From NCBI GenBank assembly GCA_934555825.1, contig CAKTFJ010000001.1, positions 186,001 to 250,000 on the forward strand: a stretch of DNA of 64,000 nucleotides. Direction: 5' to 3'. The notes beneath the pieces are model-generated. The model did no database searches and was not told the DNA's origin. It worked only from the letters and a program-made list of their open reading frames with translations. The stretch comes from an uncultured Hyphomicrobium sp. (lineage in GTDB: Bacteria > Pseudomonadota > Alphaproteobacteria > Rhizobiales > Hyphomicrobiaceae). This document shows positions 18,098-30,739 of the stretch, piece by piece. The first letter of the stretch is position 1. Every line of letters starts with the position of its first letter. Made by a program: the position numbers and the translations under genes.

Positions 18098-20182
18098 ATG
18101 GGGCAATCCGACGGCCCGAGAGGCACACAAGGTGCCGGCTCTGGGCATTCTTCGGGCCGCAGCACCCGCTGCATTGCACTGATCGGCCCGTTTCTCTCCG
18201 GCAAAACGACACTGCTCGACGCCATTCTGGCCCGCACGGGCGCCGTGGCACGGCCCGGCAAGGTGGCTGACAAGACGACTGTCGGCGACGGCTCCCCCGA
18301 AGCCCGCGCCCACGGCATGAGCGTTCAGCTCAATGTCGCCGATGCCGAGTTCCTCGGCGATAATTTCACCTTCATCGACTGTCCCGGCTCCATCGAATTC
18401 CAGCACGAGGGCGCGCTGGCGCTGACGGCGTGCGATGCGGCGGTGGTGGTGTCAGAGCCCGACCCCAAGCGCGTGCCGGCGCTGCAGGTGATCCTCAAGC
18501 AACTGGAGGACAGGGGCATCCCCCACATCCTGTTCCTCAATAAGATCGACGCTTGCGAGACCCCCATTCGCGACATCGTGCCGGCGTTGCAGCCGGCCTC
18601 CACGAAACCGCTCGTGCTTCGGCAGATTCCGATCTGGGAGAACGGTATTGCAACGGGCTTCATCGACCTTGCGCTCGAACGCGCATTTCTGTTCCGCAAG
18701 GATGCGCCGTCCGAGATGGTCGAGATCAAGGCGGACGATCTCAGCCGCGAGAAGGAAGCGCGCTTCCACATGCTGGAGCAGCTTGCCGATTACGACGACA
18801 CCCTGATGGAGCAGCTTCTCTCCGATGTGGCGCCAGACAAAGAGCTCGTGTTCTCCGATCTCGTGCGCGAGTTCAGCGATGGGTTGATCTGTCCGGTGCT
18901 GCTCGGCAGTGCGGAGCACGGACATGGCATTCTGCGGCTGTTGAAAGCGCTGCGCCATGAAGTGCCGTTCGTGGAGAGCACCGCGAAACGGCTCGGTGTC
19001 GAGGATGCAAAGAGTGCGGCCTATGTGCTCAAGACGCTGCACACGGGACACGGCGGGAAGCTTTCGATCGCGCGCGTTCTTGCCGGCGACTTGCCGGACG
19101 GGGCGAGCGTATCGGGGGGTGAAGCGGTGGACGAACGCGTGGCCGGCGTCTTTGCCCTCAAGGGCGAGGAGACGCTCAAGAAGCCTGCCGCGCGTGCCGG
19201 AGACCTCGTTGCTCTCGGGCGTCTCGACGGGGTGAAGACCGGGGACACGATCTCAACCGAGAAGGGGGGCGTGACTGCCATCGACGGGCCCGAAGCGCCG
19301 GAGGCTGTTCTCGCATCGGGGATCGGTCTCAAAGACCGCAAGGACGAAGTGAAGCTTTCGGCAGCACTCGGCAAGCTCGTCGAAGAAGACCCCTCGCTTG
19401 TCGTTGAGCATGCGGGCGAAACGCATCAGGTGCTGCTCAAGGGTCAAGGGGAGATGCATCTGCGTGTCGCGTTCGAGCGGCTCGCGCGCAAATACGGTGT
19501 GGTGGTTGAGCGGCGGAAGCGGCAGGTGCCCTACAAGGAGACGATCAGGAAGCCGATCGAGATCCGGGGGCGGCACAAGAAACAGTCAGGCGGACACGGG
19601 CAGTTCGGCGATGTCTTGATCGACATTGCGCCGCTGCCACGGGGATCGGGCTTTGCGTTCAACGACACGATCACGGGTGGCGTGGTGCCGAAGCAGTTCA
19701 TCCCGTCCGTCGAAATCGGCGTTTCCGACTACATGAAGACGGGGCCGCTCGGCTTTCCCGTGGTCGATGTAGCGGTGACGCTGAAGGACGGCTCCTTCCA
19801 CACTGTGGACAGTTCCGACATGGCGTTTCGCCAGGCGGGGCGGCTCGCGATGAGCGAGGGGATGCCGAAGTGTCAGCCGGTGCTGCTGGAACCCGTCATG
19901 GCGGTCGACATCGCGGTGCCTTCGGAAGCCACCGCGCGTGTCAACGGCATGATCTCGCAGCGGCGGGGTCAAATCCTGGGCTTCGACGCTCGGCCGGGCT
20001 GGCCCGGATGGGATGTCGTTTCAGCGCACATTCCGGAATCGGAGATCGAGGATCTGATTGTGGAGCTGCGCTCGGCGACGACCGGGGTCGGAACGTATAC
20101 GGCCTCGTTCCATCATCTGGCCGAGTTGACCGGGCGGCTTGCCGATCAGGTGCTTGCGAGCCATCGCGAAGCGGCTGAATAG
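18098..20182 (+). CDS. Elongation factor G-like GTPase (non-canonical paralogue)
   Basis: 694 residues with the five-domain EF-G layout. Seen: P-loop GPFLSGKT (30-37), switch II DCPGSIEF (94-101), NKID (148-151), domain III FERLARKYGVVVERRKRQVP, and domain IV-V RRGQILGFDARPGWPG. Canonical EF-G has D-T-P-G-H at switch II; here the catalytic His position is Ser98, and switch I lacks the usual R-G-I-T-I. It therefore resembles the divergent second EF-G found in many alphaproteobacteria, whose function is unsettled (recycling, stress or storage roles are guesses). Strong ribosome site AAGGAGG. Not next to rpsL/rpsG/tuf. Confidence 0.85.
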   Translation: MGQSDGPRGTQGAGSGHSSGRSTRCIALIGPFLSGKTTLLDAILARTGAVARPGKVADKTTVGDGSPEARAHGMSVQLNVADAEFLGDNFTFIDCPGSIEFQHEGALALTACDAAVVVSEPDPKRVPALQVILKQLEDRGIPHILFLNKIDACETPIRDIVPALQPASTKPLVLRQIPIWENGIATGFIDLALERAFLFRKDAPSEMVEIKADDLSREKEARFHMLEQLADYDDTLMEQLLSDVAPDKELVFSDLVREFSDGLICPVLLGSAEHGHGILRLLKALRHEVPFVESTAKRLGVEDAKSAAYVLKTLHTGHGGKLSIARVLAGDLPDGASVSGGEAVDERVAGVFALKGEETLKKPAARAGDLVALGRLDGVKTGDTISTEKGGVTAIDGPEAPEAVLASGIGLKDRKDEVKLSAALGKLVEEDPSLVVEHAGETHQVLLKGQGEMHLRVAFERLARKYGVVVERRKRQVPYKETIRKPIEIRGRHKKQSGGHGQFGDVLIDIAPLPRGSGFAFNDTITGGVVPKQFIPSVEIGVSDYMKTGPLGFPVVDVAVTLKDGSFHTVDSSDMAFRQAGRLAMSEGMPKCQPVLLEPVMAVDIAVPSEATARVNGMISQRRGQILGFDARPGWPGWDVVSAHIPESEIEDLIVELRSATTGVGTYTASFHHLAELTGRLADQVLASHREAAE

Positions 20183-20193
20183 ACAGGGCGTAC

Positions 20194-20228
20194 ATCACCC
20201 CATGGCGTCGAGGATGCCATGGGGTGAT
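20194..20228. terminator. Bidirectional hairpin terminator
   Basis: Perfect 13-bp stem ATCACCCCATGGC / GCCATGGGGTGAT with a 9-base loop, between the converging EF-G-like and msrB genes. Confidence 0.8.
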
Positions 20229-20236
20229 ACTTTCAT

Positions 20237-20719
20237 TCATTCTTCCTTCGGCACGAAGTCGAGGGCGACGCCGTTCATGCAATAGCGCTGGCCCGTGGGC
20301 TCCGGGCCATCTTCGAAAACGTGGCCAAGGTGCCCGCCGCAACGGCTGCAATGCACCTCGGTGCGCGGGTAGATGAGCTTGAAGTCGGTCGAGGTGCCGA
20401 CCGCCTCGTCGAGCGGCGCCCAGAAGCTCGGCCAGCCGCTGCCGGAATCGTACTTTGTGTCGGATGAAAACAGTGGCTGCCCGCAGGCCGCGCAGCGGTA
20501 TTCTCCGGGCGCGTAATTCTTGTCGAGTGGGCTCGTGCCGGCGCGTTCCGTGCCATGCTGGCGCAGCACCGCGTATTGCTGCTGGGTCAGCTCCTTTTTC
20601 CAATCTTCGTCGGATTTCATGATTTCAAACTCCTGCCGGCCCGTGTCGGCCGCACCGGCGATGGGCATCGATATAAGACCCGTTCCGAACATGACGGTGA
20701 AGGTGCGACGTGTCAGCAT
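20237..20719 (-). CDS. msrB: Peptide-methionine (R)-S-oxide reductase, exported
   Basis: 160 residues. Reduces R-methionine sulfoxide in proteins. Seen: zinc pairs Cys76-x-x-Cys79 and Cys124-x-x-Cys127, SGSGWPSFW, and catalytic Cys147 in [11 protein letters not shown]. An N-terminal segment [19 protein letters not shown] with twin Arg and a hydrophobic core suggests export, possibly by Tat; periplasmic MsrB repairs envelope proteins. GGGGAG lies about 10 bases before ATG 20719. The gene follows sfsA by 46 bases and may share its transcript. Confidence 0.92.
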   Translation of the reverse strand: MLTRRTFTVMFGTGLISMPIAGAADTGRQEFEIMKSDEDWKKELTQQQYAVLRQHGTERAGTSPLDKNYAPGEYRCAACGQPLFSSDTKYDSGSGWPSFWAPLDEAVGTSTDFKLIYPRTEVHCSRCGGHLGHVFEDGPEPTGQRYCMNGVALDFVPKEE

Positions 20720-20765
20720 GCGTTCCACGCTCCCCGCAGAGAGATGTTGCGCGGTGGGCGTGCAA

Positions 20766-21488
20766 TCAATCCTGCGGTGCAACAATCGGAACGGATCGCG
20801 CGATCGTGATCTCTTCGGGTGTCAGCGTGCAGGCATACGCGATGGCTTCGACACCGGCGGCGCGGGCGAGCGTGTAGGCTTCGGCGTATTTCGGGTCGAT
20901 GTCCGATGCGAAGGTGAAGCGTTCTGCGTCTGCGCGCTGGATCAGATAGACCATGACGGCGCGGTGGCCGGCTTCCACCATCGCGGCGAGTTCGCGGAGA
21001 TGCTTCGCGCCGCGCTCGGTGACGGAATCGGGAAATTCGGCGAGACCGGCCGTGCGCGACAGGTGGACGTTCTTGACCTCGACATAGGCCAAACCTTTGG
21101 CTGGATCTTCCAGCAGCAGGTCGATGCGGCTCGCGAGGCCGTACTTCACCTCCCGGCGCGCAGCGGCATAGCCTGCGATTTCGGGAATGCGCGCTTCTGC
21201 CACCGCCTCGGTCACGAGACGGTTGGGATGATTGGTGTTGATGCCGACGAGGGTCGGGCCCTGACCGAGGTCTGCTTCCACCATCTCCCAGGTGTGCGCG
21301 TACTTGCGCGTCTTGCTGTCGCTCACAGAAAGCCAGACGACGGATCCCTGTTCGGTGAGGCCGCGCATGGAGCCGGTGTTCGGGCAGGTTGCCGTGATCT
21401 CTTCTCCCGTGTCGAGCGTGACGTCGGCAAGGAAGCGTTTGTAACGGCGGACGAGGCGGCCGCGGACTAGGGGTGTCGGAAACTTCAT
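20766..21488 (-). CDS. sfsA: SfsA-family protein
   Basis: 240 residues of the SfsA family (sugar fermentation stimulation protein), thought to be a nuclease-fold, DNA-binding protein. Seen: [26 protein letters not shown], the nuclease-like acidic motif RIDLLLED followed by [10 protein letters not shown], and [19 protein letters not shown] 21488 gives the normal family N-terminus, but no clear ribosome site precedes it. Divergent from the MoCF-domain gene and probably first gene of a unit with msrB. Confidence 0.9.
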   Translation of the reverse strand: MKFPTPLVRGRLVRRYKRFLADVTLDTGEEITATCPNTGSMRGLTEQGSVVWLSVSDSKTRKYAHTWEMVEADLGQGPTLVGINTNHPNRLVTEAVAEARIPEIAGYAAARREVKYGLASRIDLLLEDPAKGLAYVEVKNVHLSRTAGLAEFPDSVTERGAKHLRELAAMVEAGHRAVMVYLIQRADAERFTFASDIDPKYAEAYTLARAAGVEAIAYACTLTPEEITIARSVPIVAPQD

Positions 21489-21644
21489 GGTGGCGACAGG
21501 CTTGATCCGGTGAGCGGGATTGTGGAGTTGGTGTCGTTTGCTGCAAAAAGCTGCCGGGCAAATGGACGAGCCACGGCGTAAGCCACCATGCGTAGGTGCG
21601 CAACGGCAAAGGCGCACGACATGCTAGAATGGCGCCGGGGGACA

Positions 21645-22403
21645 ATGGAGACGTGTCACGTGTCGGACAATGGTGTCATTACGGCTGCAGTGCTGATCAT
21701 CGGCGACGAAATTCTTTCCGGACGCACGAAGGATCGTAACATCGGCACGATTGCGTCGCATCTCGATGCGATCGGCATTCGGCTGTGCGAAGTGCGCATC
21801 GTGGCCGACGACACGCAAGAAATCGTGTCGGCGGTGAATGCGCTGCGCGTGCGTTACACTTATCTCTTTACGACCGGCGGCATCGGCCCGACGCATGACG
21901 ATCTCACGGCCGACAGCATCGGAGAGGCATTCGGCGTTCCGGTCGAGATCGATCCCCGAGCGGTTGGCATGATGGAGCCTGTCTATTCTGCGCGGGGGAT
22001 CGCGCTTACGCCTGCGCGGCTTCGTATGGCACGTGTTCCAGCAGGCGCGGAGCTGATCCCGAATGGCGTGACGGCAGCCCCGGGCTTCTCCATCGGCAAC
22101 GTTTTCGTGCTCGCGGGCGTGCCCGACATCATGGAATCGATGCTTCAGGCTGCGACACAGCGCCTCCGGACGGGTTCGAAAATAAACAGTGTATCGATTG
22201 TGCTCCGGCAACCCGAGGGCGAGATCGCCGATCTCTTCGCTGCGCATCAGGCGGCCTATCCCGACGTTGCCATGGGCAGCTATCCTTCTTTCACCGCAGA
22301 CGGTTACCGGACGGAGCTGGTGCTTCGCTCCCCGGATGCTGTGCGCCTCGAAAGTGCGCGGGAAACCTTGGTCCGCCTGCTCGCGGAGCGGGAATTCCTA
22401 TAA
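21645..22403 (+). CDS. Molybdopterin-binding (CinA N-terminal-like) protein
   Basis: 252 residues. Contains the MoCF-biosynthesis / CinA N-terminal fold: AAVLIIGDEILSGRTKDRN, FTTGGIGPTHDDLTADSI and VLAGVPDIMESML are diagnostic. It lacks the C-terminal CinA amidase domain, so it is a stand-alone N-domain protein, a common form in alphaproteobacteria. CinA N-domains hydrolyse ADP-ribose or FAD-like nucleotides in characterised cases; whether this one does is unknown. GGGGGA lies just before ATG 21645. Confidence 0.85.
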   Translation: METCHVSDNGVITAAVLIIGDEILSGRTKDRNIGTIASHLDAIGIRLCEVRIVADDTQEIVSAVNALRVRYTYLFTTGGIGPTHDDLTADSIGEAFGVPVEIDPRAVGMMEPVYSARGIALTPARLRMARVPAGAELIPNGVTAAPGFSIGNVFVLAGVPDIMESMLQAATQRLRTGSKINSVSIVLRQPEGEIADLFAAHQAAYPDVAMGSYPSFTADGYRTELVLRSPDAVRLESARETLVRLLAEREFL

Positions 22404-22549
22404 TTCCCGGTTTTGATGGTGCGGCAACTTGGCCGCTCTTCATCGTTCGTTGTGCCTGCTTTTTGCCGCCCCGGAAGCGTTAACGGCGCGGGGGCGTCGG
22501 CTTTCCAAGAAGCCCACCCAAAAAGTTGCAACGATGATGGAGCTGATCG

Positions 22550-23779
22550 ATGAGGGACCTTGCGACCAGGCTGGCGGCATTGTGTGTCCAAGGAATGCGG
22601 GGGGCGGTGGCTTTTTCACTCGCGCCGGCATTCGGGGGCGCGATGCTGACGGCGGGCGTTCTGACGGCCGGCCTCGGTGTCAGCCAGGTCGAAGCCAAGA
22701 CGCCTGGCAAGACCTATTGCTACAACCGCGTTTGCCACCGCGTGAAGACGCTCTCCGAGACCAAGGCGTTGGTCGGGAGCGAAGAAACCCTTCACACATC
22801 TTTCTATGACGACTGCAGGAAGGACCGGCTCAACCCTTGTGGCCTGACCTCGTCGGGTGAGGTGTTCCGCGCGAATACGCCGGACAACGCGGCCAGCCCG
22901 ATCTATCCGAACGGCACGGTGCTTCTGATCTGGTCGCCGGCGACCAAGAAGTCTGCCGTCGTTCGCGTCAACAACGCGGGCCCTTACTGGCGTAACCGCA
23001 AACTCGACGTCTCGAAGGCGACCGCGCAGAAGCTCGGTTTTGCCGGCCGCGGCGTGGCGCATCTCAAGGTGCGCGTGATCGGGGCTCCGACGCGTGCGGA
23101 GGCGACATATCAGAAGCGTCGCCGCTACGATCCGGTGCCGGGCTACATCGGAGAGTTCGCCAGCCTGGATGACGCGCATATCGGCGCCGCGCAGACCTAC
23201 GCGGTTGCGGCCCTTTCGGCGCCGAAGGGCGCTGAGACGACAACCACCGTTGCTGCTCTGCCCGCTCAGCCGGGTGATGCCGAAGCGCTCGTGGCCGAGC
23301 AAGAGGCGCCTGTTGTGACGGTCGCGGCGGCAGACGCCGATGCGGTCGAAGCGGCTGTCAAGACTCCGGGCACGGAAGTTGCCGTCGTGGACGAGGCTTC
23401 CGAGGTGAAGGCCATTCAAGTCGCGACGCTGATCCAGGCGACGGACGTTTCGGAGCCAGAGCCGCAGCGACAGCCGAACTCGGCGAAGAACATGACGGGT
23501 GAGCCTGTTCGCGTGCGTAGCCGCGTGGAGCGTGAGCAGCCGCGCAACTCGCGGACCTATCGGAACAAGCAGCGCCAGCAGACGGCGAGCCGGCAGAAGC
23601 AGCGGCAGAGCACACCCGCACCGCGTCTGGTTTCAGGACCGACGCCTGCGCCGCGTCTCGTTTCCGGGCCCACGCCGATTACCCGGGATGCGACGAACGA
23701 CATCTCGGTGTTCTCGCGCCATATGCACTCCGGGGCGGCTCGCCTTGCGGCTGGCGACGTGATGCGCCGGAACTACTAA
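22550..23779 (+). CDS. RlpA-like double-psi beta-barrel exported protein
   Basis: 409 residues. A signal segment (about 17-48) is followed by a double-psi beta-barrel (roughly 80-175) with SFYDDCRKDRLNPCGLTSSG, YPNGTVLLI and VRVNNAGPYWRNRKLDVSKA, as in RlpA lytic transglycosylases that cut naked glycan strands at division sites. The rest is a low-complexity Ala/Glu/Val region, then an Arg/Gln-rich stretch and a tandem repeat of TPAPRLVSGP. No SPOR domain is visible, unlike classical RlpA. GGAG lies 7 bases before the ATG; a very strong terminator follows. Confidence 0.8.
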   Translation: MRDLATRLAALCVQGMRGAVAFSLAPAFGGAMLTAGVLTAGLGVSQVEAKTPGKTYCYNRVCHRVKTLSETKALVGSEETLHTSFYDDCRKDRLNPCGLTSSGEVFRANTPDNAASPIYPNGTVLLIWSPATKKSAVVRVNNAGPYWRNRKLDVSKATAQKLGFAGRGVAHLKVRVIGAPTRAEATYQKRRRYDPVPGYIGEFASLDDAHIGAAQTYAVAALSAPKGAETTTTVAALPAQPGDAEALVAEQEAPVVTVAAADADAVEAAVKTPGTEVAVVDEASEVKAIQVATLIQATDVSEPEPQRQPNSAKNMTGEPVRVRSRVEREQPRNSRTYRNKQRQQTASRQKQRQSTPAPRLVSGPTPAPRLVSGPTPITRDATNDISVFSRHMHSGAARLAAGDVMRRNY

Positions 23780-23795
23780 AACCACGCGCGTCTCG

Positions 23796-23834
23796 CGACA
23801 ACGCCCCGGGGATTGCATCCCCGGGGCGTTGTCG
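23796..23834. terminator. Strong bidirectional terminator
   Basis: Perfect 18-bp stem (23796-23813 with 23817-23834) around a 3-base TGC loop, followed by TTT on the plus strand; placed between convergent genes. Confidence 0.9.
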
Positions 23835-23865
23835 TTTCTGTAGGTCTTTCCTGGCCAGCATGCGC

Positions 23866-24474
23866 TCAGACGAGCGCGTCTACCGGGATGTCGCGTGCGG
23901 GCGCCGTGCCCTTCCGTTCCGGCGGATCGTACAATTCGTAGTGCGTCTCCAGCGTGTCGAGGAAGGTTGCGATGAGGTCGAGCAGCGTGCCGAGCGGCAT
24001 GCGACCGGCAACCAACAGATCCTCGGTGACCGGGAGCTGGGCGGCTTCGAGAGGTGCGGCTTCGTCCGCTGCGATCAGTCCGCGCGAGCGGAGGTAGGCC
24101 GTCACACCGTCACCGGCATCGAACGCATAAGCCGTTTCGTCGGCCATTTCCTGGGCGGCGTCGGCGACGATGGCGGTTCCGCTCGTGTAGAGGCCGGCGA
24201 TGGATTTGAAGAAGCCGTCGGCCTTGGCGAGGTCGCGCGCGCTCTCGCGCGATTTCAGGACGCGGGTGAGCAGCATGAGCTCAAGCGTGCGGACCGCATC
24301 GACCGCTTCGCGTTCGGCGCGGCGGCTGGAAGCCAGCAAATCGGACGCGCGGGCATCGCCCCCGTTCCAGCTCAGCGTGGATTTCAGAAGATCCTCCCCA
24401 GCGGCGAGGGCCGCATCGAGATGGTCAGCCAGCAGGTAGACCACAGCGGGGGCCGGGAGACCGGCAAACGACAT
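23866..24474 (-). CDS. Conserved hypothetical protein
   Basis: 202 residues, acidic and helix-rich, without signal peptide or membrane span. Blocks worth noting are VVYLLADHLDAALAAGEDLL and SRRAEREAVDAVRTLELMLL. GGGAG 6 bases before the ATG supports translation. I do not recognise the family. It is the last of four leftward small genes downstream of nrdJ and shares the strong terminator with the RlpA-like gene. Confidence 0.6.
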   Translation of the reverse strand: MSFAGLPAPAVVYLLADHLDAALAAGEDLLKSTLSWNGGDARASDLLASSRRAEREAVDAVRTLELMLLTRVLKSRESARDLAKADGFFKSIAGLYTSGTAIVADAAQEMADETAYAFDAGDGVTAYLRSRGLIAADEAAPLEAAQLPVTEDLLVAGRMPLGTLLDLIATFLDTLETHYELYDPPERKGTAPARDIPVDALV

Positions 24475-24640
24475 GAAACACTCCCAATTGCTTGGCGAGC
24501 GCGAGATGGGGCTGGCCTTTCTTCGACGCGGAACGAACGGACGCAGGACACGGAAGGCAGCCGGCCTATCGCGGCGGGCTCGGTAGTTGAATTCAAGGAC
24601 TTGTACGCGTTGGTCCGATAGTGGACCGATTCGGCTCGGG

Positions 24641-24976
24641 TCACAGATAAGGCTTGGGCAACACCGCGATGAGAGTCACCAAATCGCGATACTTATCCCT
24701 GCTACCCACAGCCAGATGCTGGCCGAGTGTGGACGCTTCCGCCGCGCGCCATCGCGCTTCCTCGGACGTGTGGCGCGCGATTGAGACGAGGCTCGCGAGG
24801 AGGGCGTCGTCGGACAGGGCGGCGCCGATCGGGAGGCGGCGGCGCAGCTCCGGGATCAGGGCTGCGAGGCGGCTCACGTTGACGGGTGCGCTGGGCGAGG
24901 TCTCCGCAAGCTCACGCTTGCCGATGCCACGTATGCCAGAGACGATCTGCGACAATCCTGGGATGTAGTGAGCCAT
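24641..24976 (-). CDS. Hypothetical protein
   Basis: 111 residues, no cysteine, no signal or membrane segment; basic central part (LIPELRRRLPIG) and a C-terminal ILV-rich segment. The ribosome site (GAGG at about 7 bases) is modest. Gene status rests on position in a run of same-strand small genes and on ordinary amino-acid composition. Function unknown. Confidence 0.45.
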   Translation of the reverse strand: MAHYIPGLSQIVSGIRGIGKRELAETSPSAPVNVSRLAALIPELRRRLPIGAALSDDALLASLVSIARHTSEEARWRAAEASTLGQHLAVGSRDKYRDLVTLIAVLPKPYL

Positions 24977-25188
24977 GCGCGCCTCGCTTCGGTCTAACGA
25001 ACCGCTGCGAACTCTACGCTCTTACCCTTCGCGCCCGATCGGCTGTGTGTCTGCTGGCCCGGTCTTCCGTTTGGGCGCAAGGGCGCTTTGGCGGATGGCG
25101 CGACGTGGGCACGCGCTCGAATGCGCAGACCGCTGTATATTAGCGCATATGGGAAGATATGCGAGCAAAGTCTAGCGCTCGTGACCTT

Positions 25189-25461
25189 CTAGATTGACCT
25201 CAACCACGCCGCGAAGGGGGCGAGGGGTGTCTCGTGGGCCGGTGCAGGCGTCGCACGCTGGACGGCTAGTTCTGCTTCGCTGCGGGAGGCGTAGACGCCG
25301 ACGGGCGTGGTCGCGCCGGCATCGGCAGTTTCGATCTTGGCAAAGGAGCCTGCGACCAATCCAGTTTCAGCGCAGGCGGCGGGGCGCGCGACGCAGCAGC
25401 GGCCATCGGGGAGTTCGAGCAGCTCGAAGCGCGCTAGCGGTTCCACATGCTTTTCAACCAT
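25189..25461 (-). CDS. Hypothetical small protein
   Basis: 90 residues from ATG 25461; opens MVEKHVEPLARFELLELPDG, has a Cys-Cys pair (GRCCVARPAACAETG) and an Ala/Thr-rich middle. No known domain. Its first 28 bases overlap the 3-prime end of the A+T-rich small gene upstream, in another frame. A GTG 15 bases further upstream is a possible alternative start. Confidence 0.5.
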   Translation of the reverse strand: MVEKHVEPLARFELLELPDGRCCVARPAACAETGLVAGSFAKIETADAGATTPVGVYASRSEAELAVQRATPAPAHETPLAPFAAWLRSI

Positions 25462-25619
25462 AGGACCCAACCCCACTGAGTGATCTTAGAGAACACATCA
25501 GAAATTTTGAGGTGATTAATTTGTACGGGTTCCGTACTTTCGTTCTTGCAGTAGTAGTGAACTGACGAGGCAGTAATGTTCAGAATTTCTGTTGTCGTCT
25601 GCTTCCGGAATTTGACCAT
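25434..25619 (-). CDS. A+T-rich small protein downstream of nrdJ
   Basis: 61 residues opening MVKFRKQTTTEILNITASSV, with a lone Cys and a Trp-rich C-terminal end. Codon use is unlike its neighbours (many ATT, ACA, AAA, TCT codons in an otherwise G+C-rich genome). AGGAG lies 6 bases before the ATG. It starts 72 bases beyond the nrdJ stop and overlaps the next gene. Composition suggests recent acquisition or rapid evolution. No similarity recognised; the last 15 or so residues may only be read-through of the overlap. Confidence 0.5.
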   Translation of the reverse strand: MVKFRKQTTTEILNITASSVHYYCKNESTEPVQINHLKISDVFSKITQWGWVLWLKSMWNR

Positions 25620-25658
25620 GGGTTACTCCTAACGCTTACGGATACACGAAGGCCAGAC

Positions 25659-25684
25659 AGGGCGGAGCCTTTCGGCTCCGCCCT
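25659..25684. terminator. Hairpin terminator after nrdJ
   Basis: Perfect 11-bp stem AGGGCGGAGCC / GGCTCCGCCCT with a 4-base loop, just past the nrdJ stop codon. The T run (CTCTTTTC) is on the plus side, so on the nrdJ strand it may only partly stop transcription. Confidence 0.7.
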
Positions 25685-25691
25685 CTTTTCG

Positions 25692-29477
<3,786 letters not shown>

Positions 29478-30233
29478 CTTTCCCTCGTGCGAATTCGGTG
29501 ATTTCGGGCACGCGCGCCGGCACGAGATACAAGGGCGGCAGCGCAGAGCGGATGTTTGGTTCTGGACACACCTCTCCCGTGGCGCGCCGCGGACTGCGGC
29601 GCTCCCGGACAGCGGATAACCCGCTGCTGACGCTGGCGTTTACAGGTAATCGGAAGAGCTACTGCAAGGGTCGCGGACAGTGTCCCCCACGCGTCCGGCG
29701 ATGAGGTGAAGCTATCCCGATTCGTAGGAGGGCGAAACTATGGCGACCTAGATTTGGTAGGTCGCAGAGGCAACCGCATCTATATCTAGTGGTGTTGGCA
29801 AGTTGGGGATTGACCGCCGGAATCGCCCGGAAATAGGGGCTGGGCGCGGGATGCCTAAAAAGTGGGCGTGTGTAAAAGCCCATAAAGCAGGCATTGCCGC
29901 ATGCCGATTGGATGATAAGCCGATTCCACTTTTGTCGGGTATCGGGCCGCTTGTTGTAAATCTGCCGCATTGCCTGTGTCAGCAACTCGGCAGGGTGTTG
30001 CGTTGGGTTTCGCAGTGATGAGGGCCTCGGTCGGCGTGTTTCCCCATGCCCCGCGCTTCATTGCCCGCTGGCGTTCGACGCATCGTCGCGGTAGAGCGTG
30101 ATTGTTTTTGAGATTGAACCGAAATCAAGCTCTGGCGCTTCGGCGAGCCCTATGAGTCGGTGTCTGGACGAACGAGTGTCCAAGACGACGATGGTCTTGG
30201 CCAAGCGTTCGCGCGATTGCGGAGGGGAGCTTC
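29478..30233. other. Long intergenic region between nrdJ and the complex I subunit gene
   Basis: About 755 bases between divergent genes with no convincing coding frame. It contains a G+C-rich foldable stretch (29570-29640), the candidate NrdR-box pair (29743-29792), and an A+T-richer part (29800-30120) that should hold the promoter of the rightward gene. I saw no tRNA, 6S or SRP RNA signature, although an unrecognised small RNA is possible. Confidence 0.4.
29743..29792. promoter_or_regulatory. Candidate pair of NrdR boxes upstream of nrdJ
   Basis: GCGACCTA and TAGGTCGC form a perfect inverted repeat with a 7-base spacer (29743-29765). About 30 bases away, CATCTATATCTAGTGG (29777-29792) matches the NrdR consensus ACACTATATATAGTGT at 11 of 16 positions. 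Two elements about three helical turns apart is the usual NrdR arrangement. The first element fits the consensus poorly, so this is tentative. Confidence 0.35.
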
Positions 30234-30641
30234 ATGGGGCTTTTCAAAGAGATCTTCAGCTGGTGGAGTGGCAACACCTGGGGCACGCGGCTCACGATCG
30301 CGCGGCAAGGCCGTTTCATCGGCAGCGACGAGTTTGGCAACCGCTACTATGAGCAGATCGAGGGCAAGGGGCGTCCCGGTCCGCTTGGGCGTCTTCGGCG
30401 CTGGGTGACGTACACCGATCTCGCGGAAGCCTCCAAGGTGCCACCCGAATGGCACGGCTGGCTTCACTACATTGTCGATGTCCCGCCGACCGAGGAGCGC
30501 TACACGCCGCGCCCGTGGGAAAAGCCGCATCGGCCAAACATGACCGGGACACCTGAGGCATATCGGCCGCAAGGCTCGATCCTTGGCGCCGGCCAGAGAC
30601 CCAAGGCGACGGGCGATTACAAACCTTGGCGCCCCGAATAG
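30234..30641 (+). CDS. NADH:ubiquinone oxidoreductase NDUFA12-type accessory subunit
   Basis: 135 residues, homologous to the 17.2-kDa (NDUFA12/B17.2) accessory subunit of mitochondrial complex I, found in alphaproteobacteria. Seen: WWSGNTWGTRLTIAR, GSDEFGNRYYEQ, RRWVTYTDLAEASKVPPEWHGWLHY and RPWEKPHRPNMTGTPEAYRP, all hallmarks of the family. It should bind the peripheral arm of complex I and help its assembly or stability. Ribosome site GGAGGGGAG close to the ATG. The DUF2155 gene follows, as is common in this group. Confidence 0.93.
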   Translation: MGLFKEIFSWWSGNTWGTRLTIARQGRFIGSDEFGNRYYEQIEGKGRPGPLGRLRRWVTYTDLAEASKVPPEWHGWLHYIVDVPPTEERYTPRPWEKPHRPNMTGTPEAYRPQGSILGAGQRPKATGDYKPWRPE

Positions 30642-30739
30642 GCGCTCGACTCTCTTGGGCCTTGTCCGCGCCATCGTTGGGCTGCAGAAGTTCGAGCGAT
30701 GCGCTGGCATCGTGTGAGGTTGAGGAAAAGCACAATTCG

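Noticed and set aside
29540..29700. Possible second cobalamin riboswitch or structured RNA before nrdJ
   Set aside because: No B12 box or CCCCCGCAACTG core seen; a class II RNR would not be expected to be repressed by B12.
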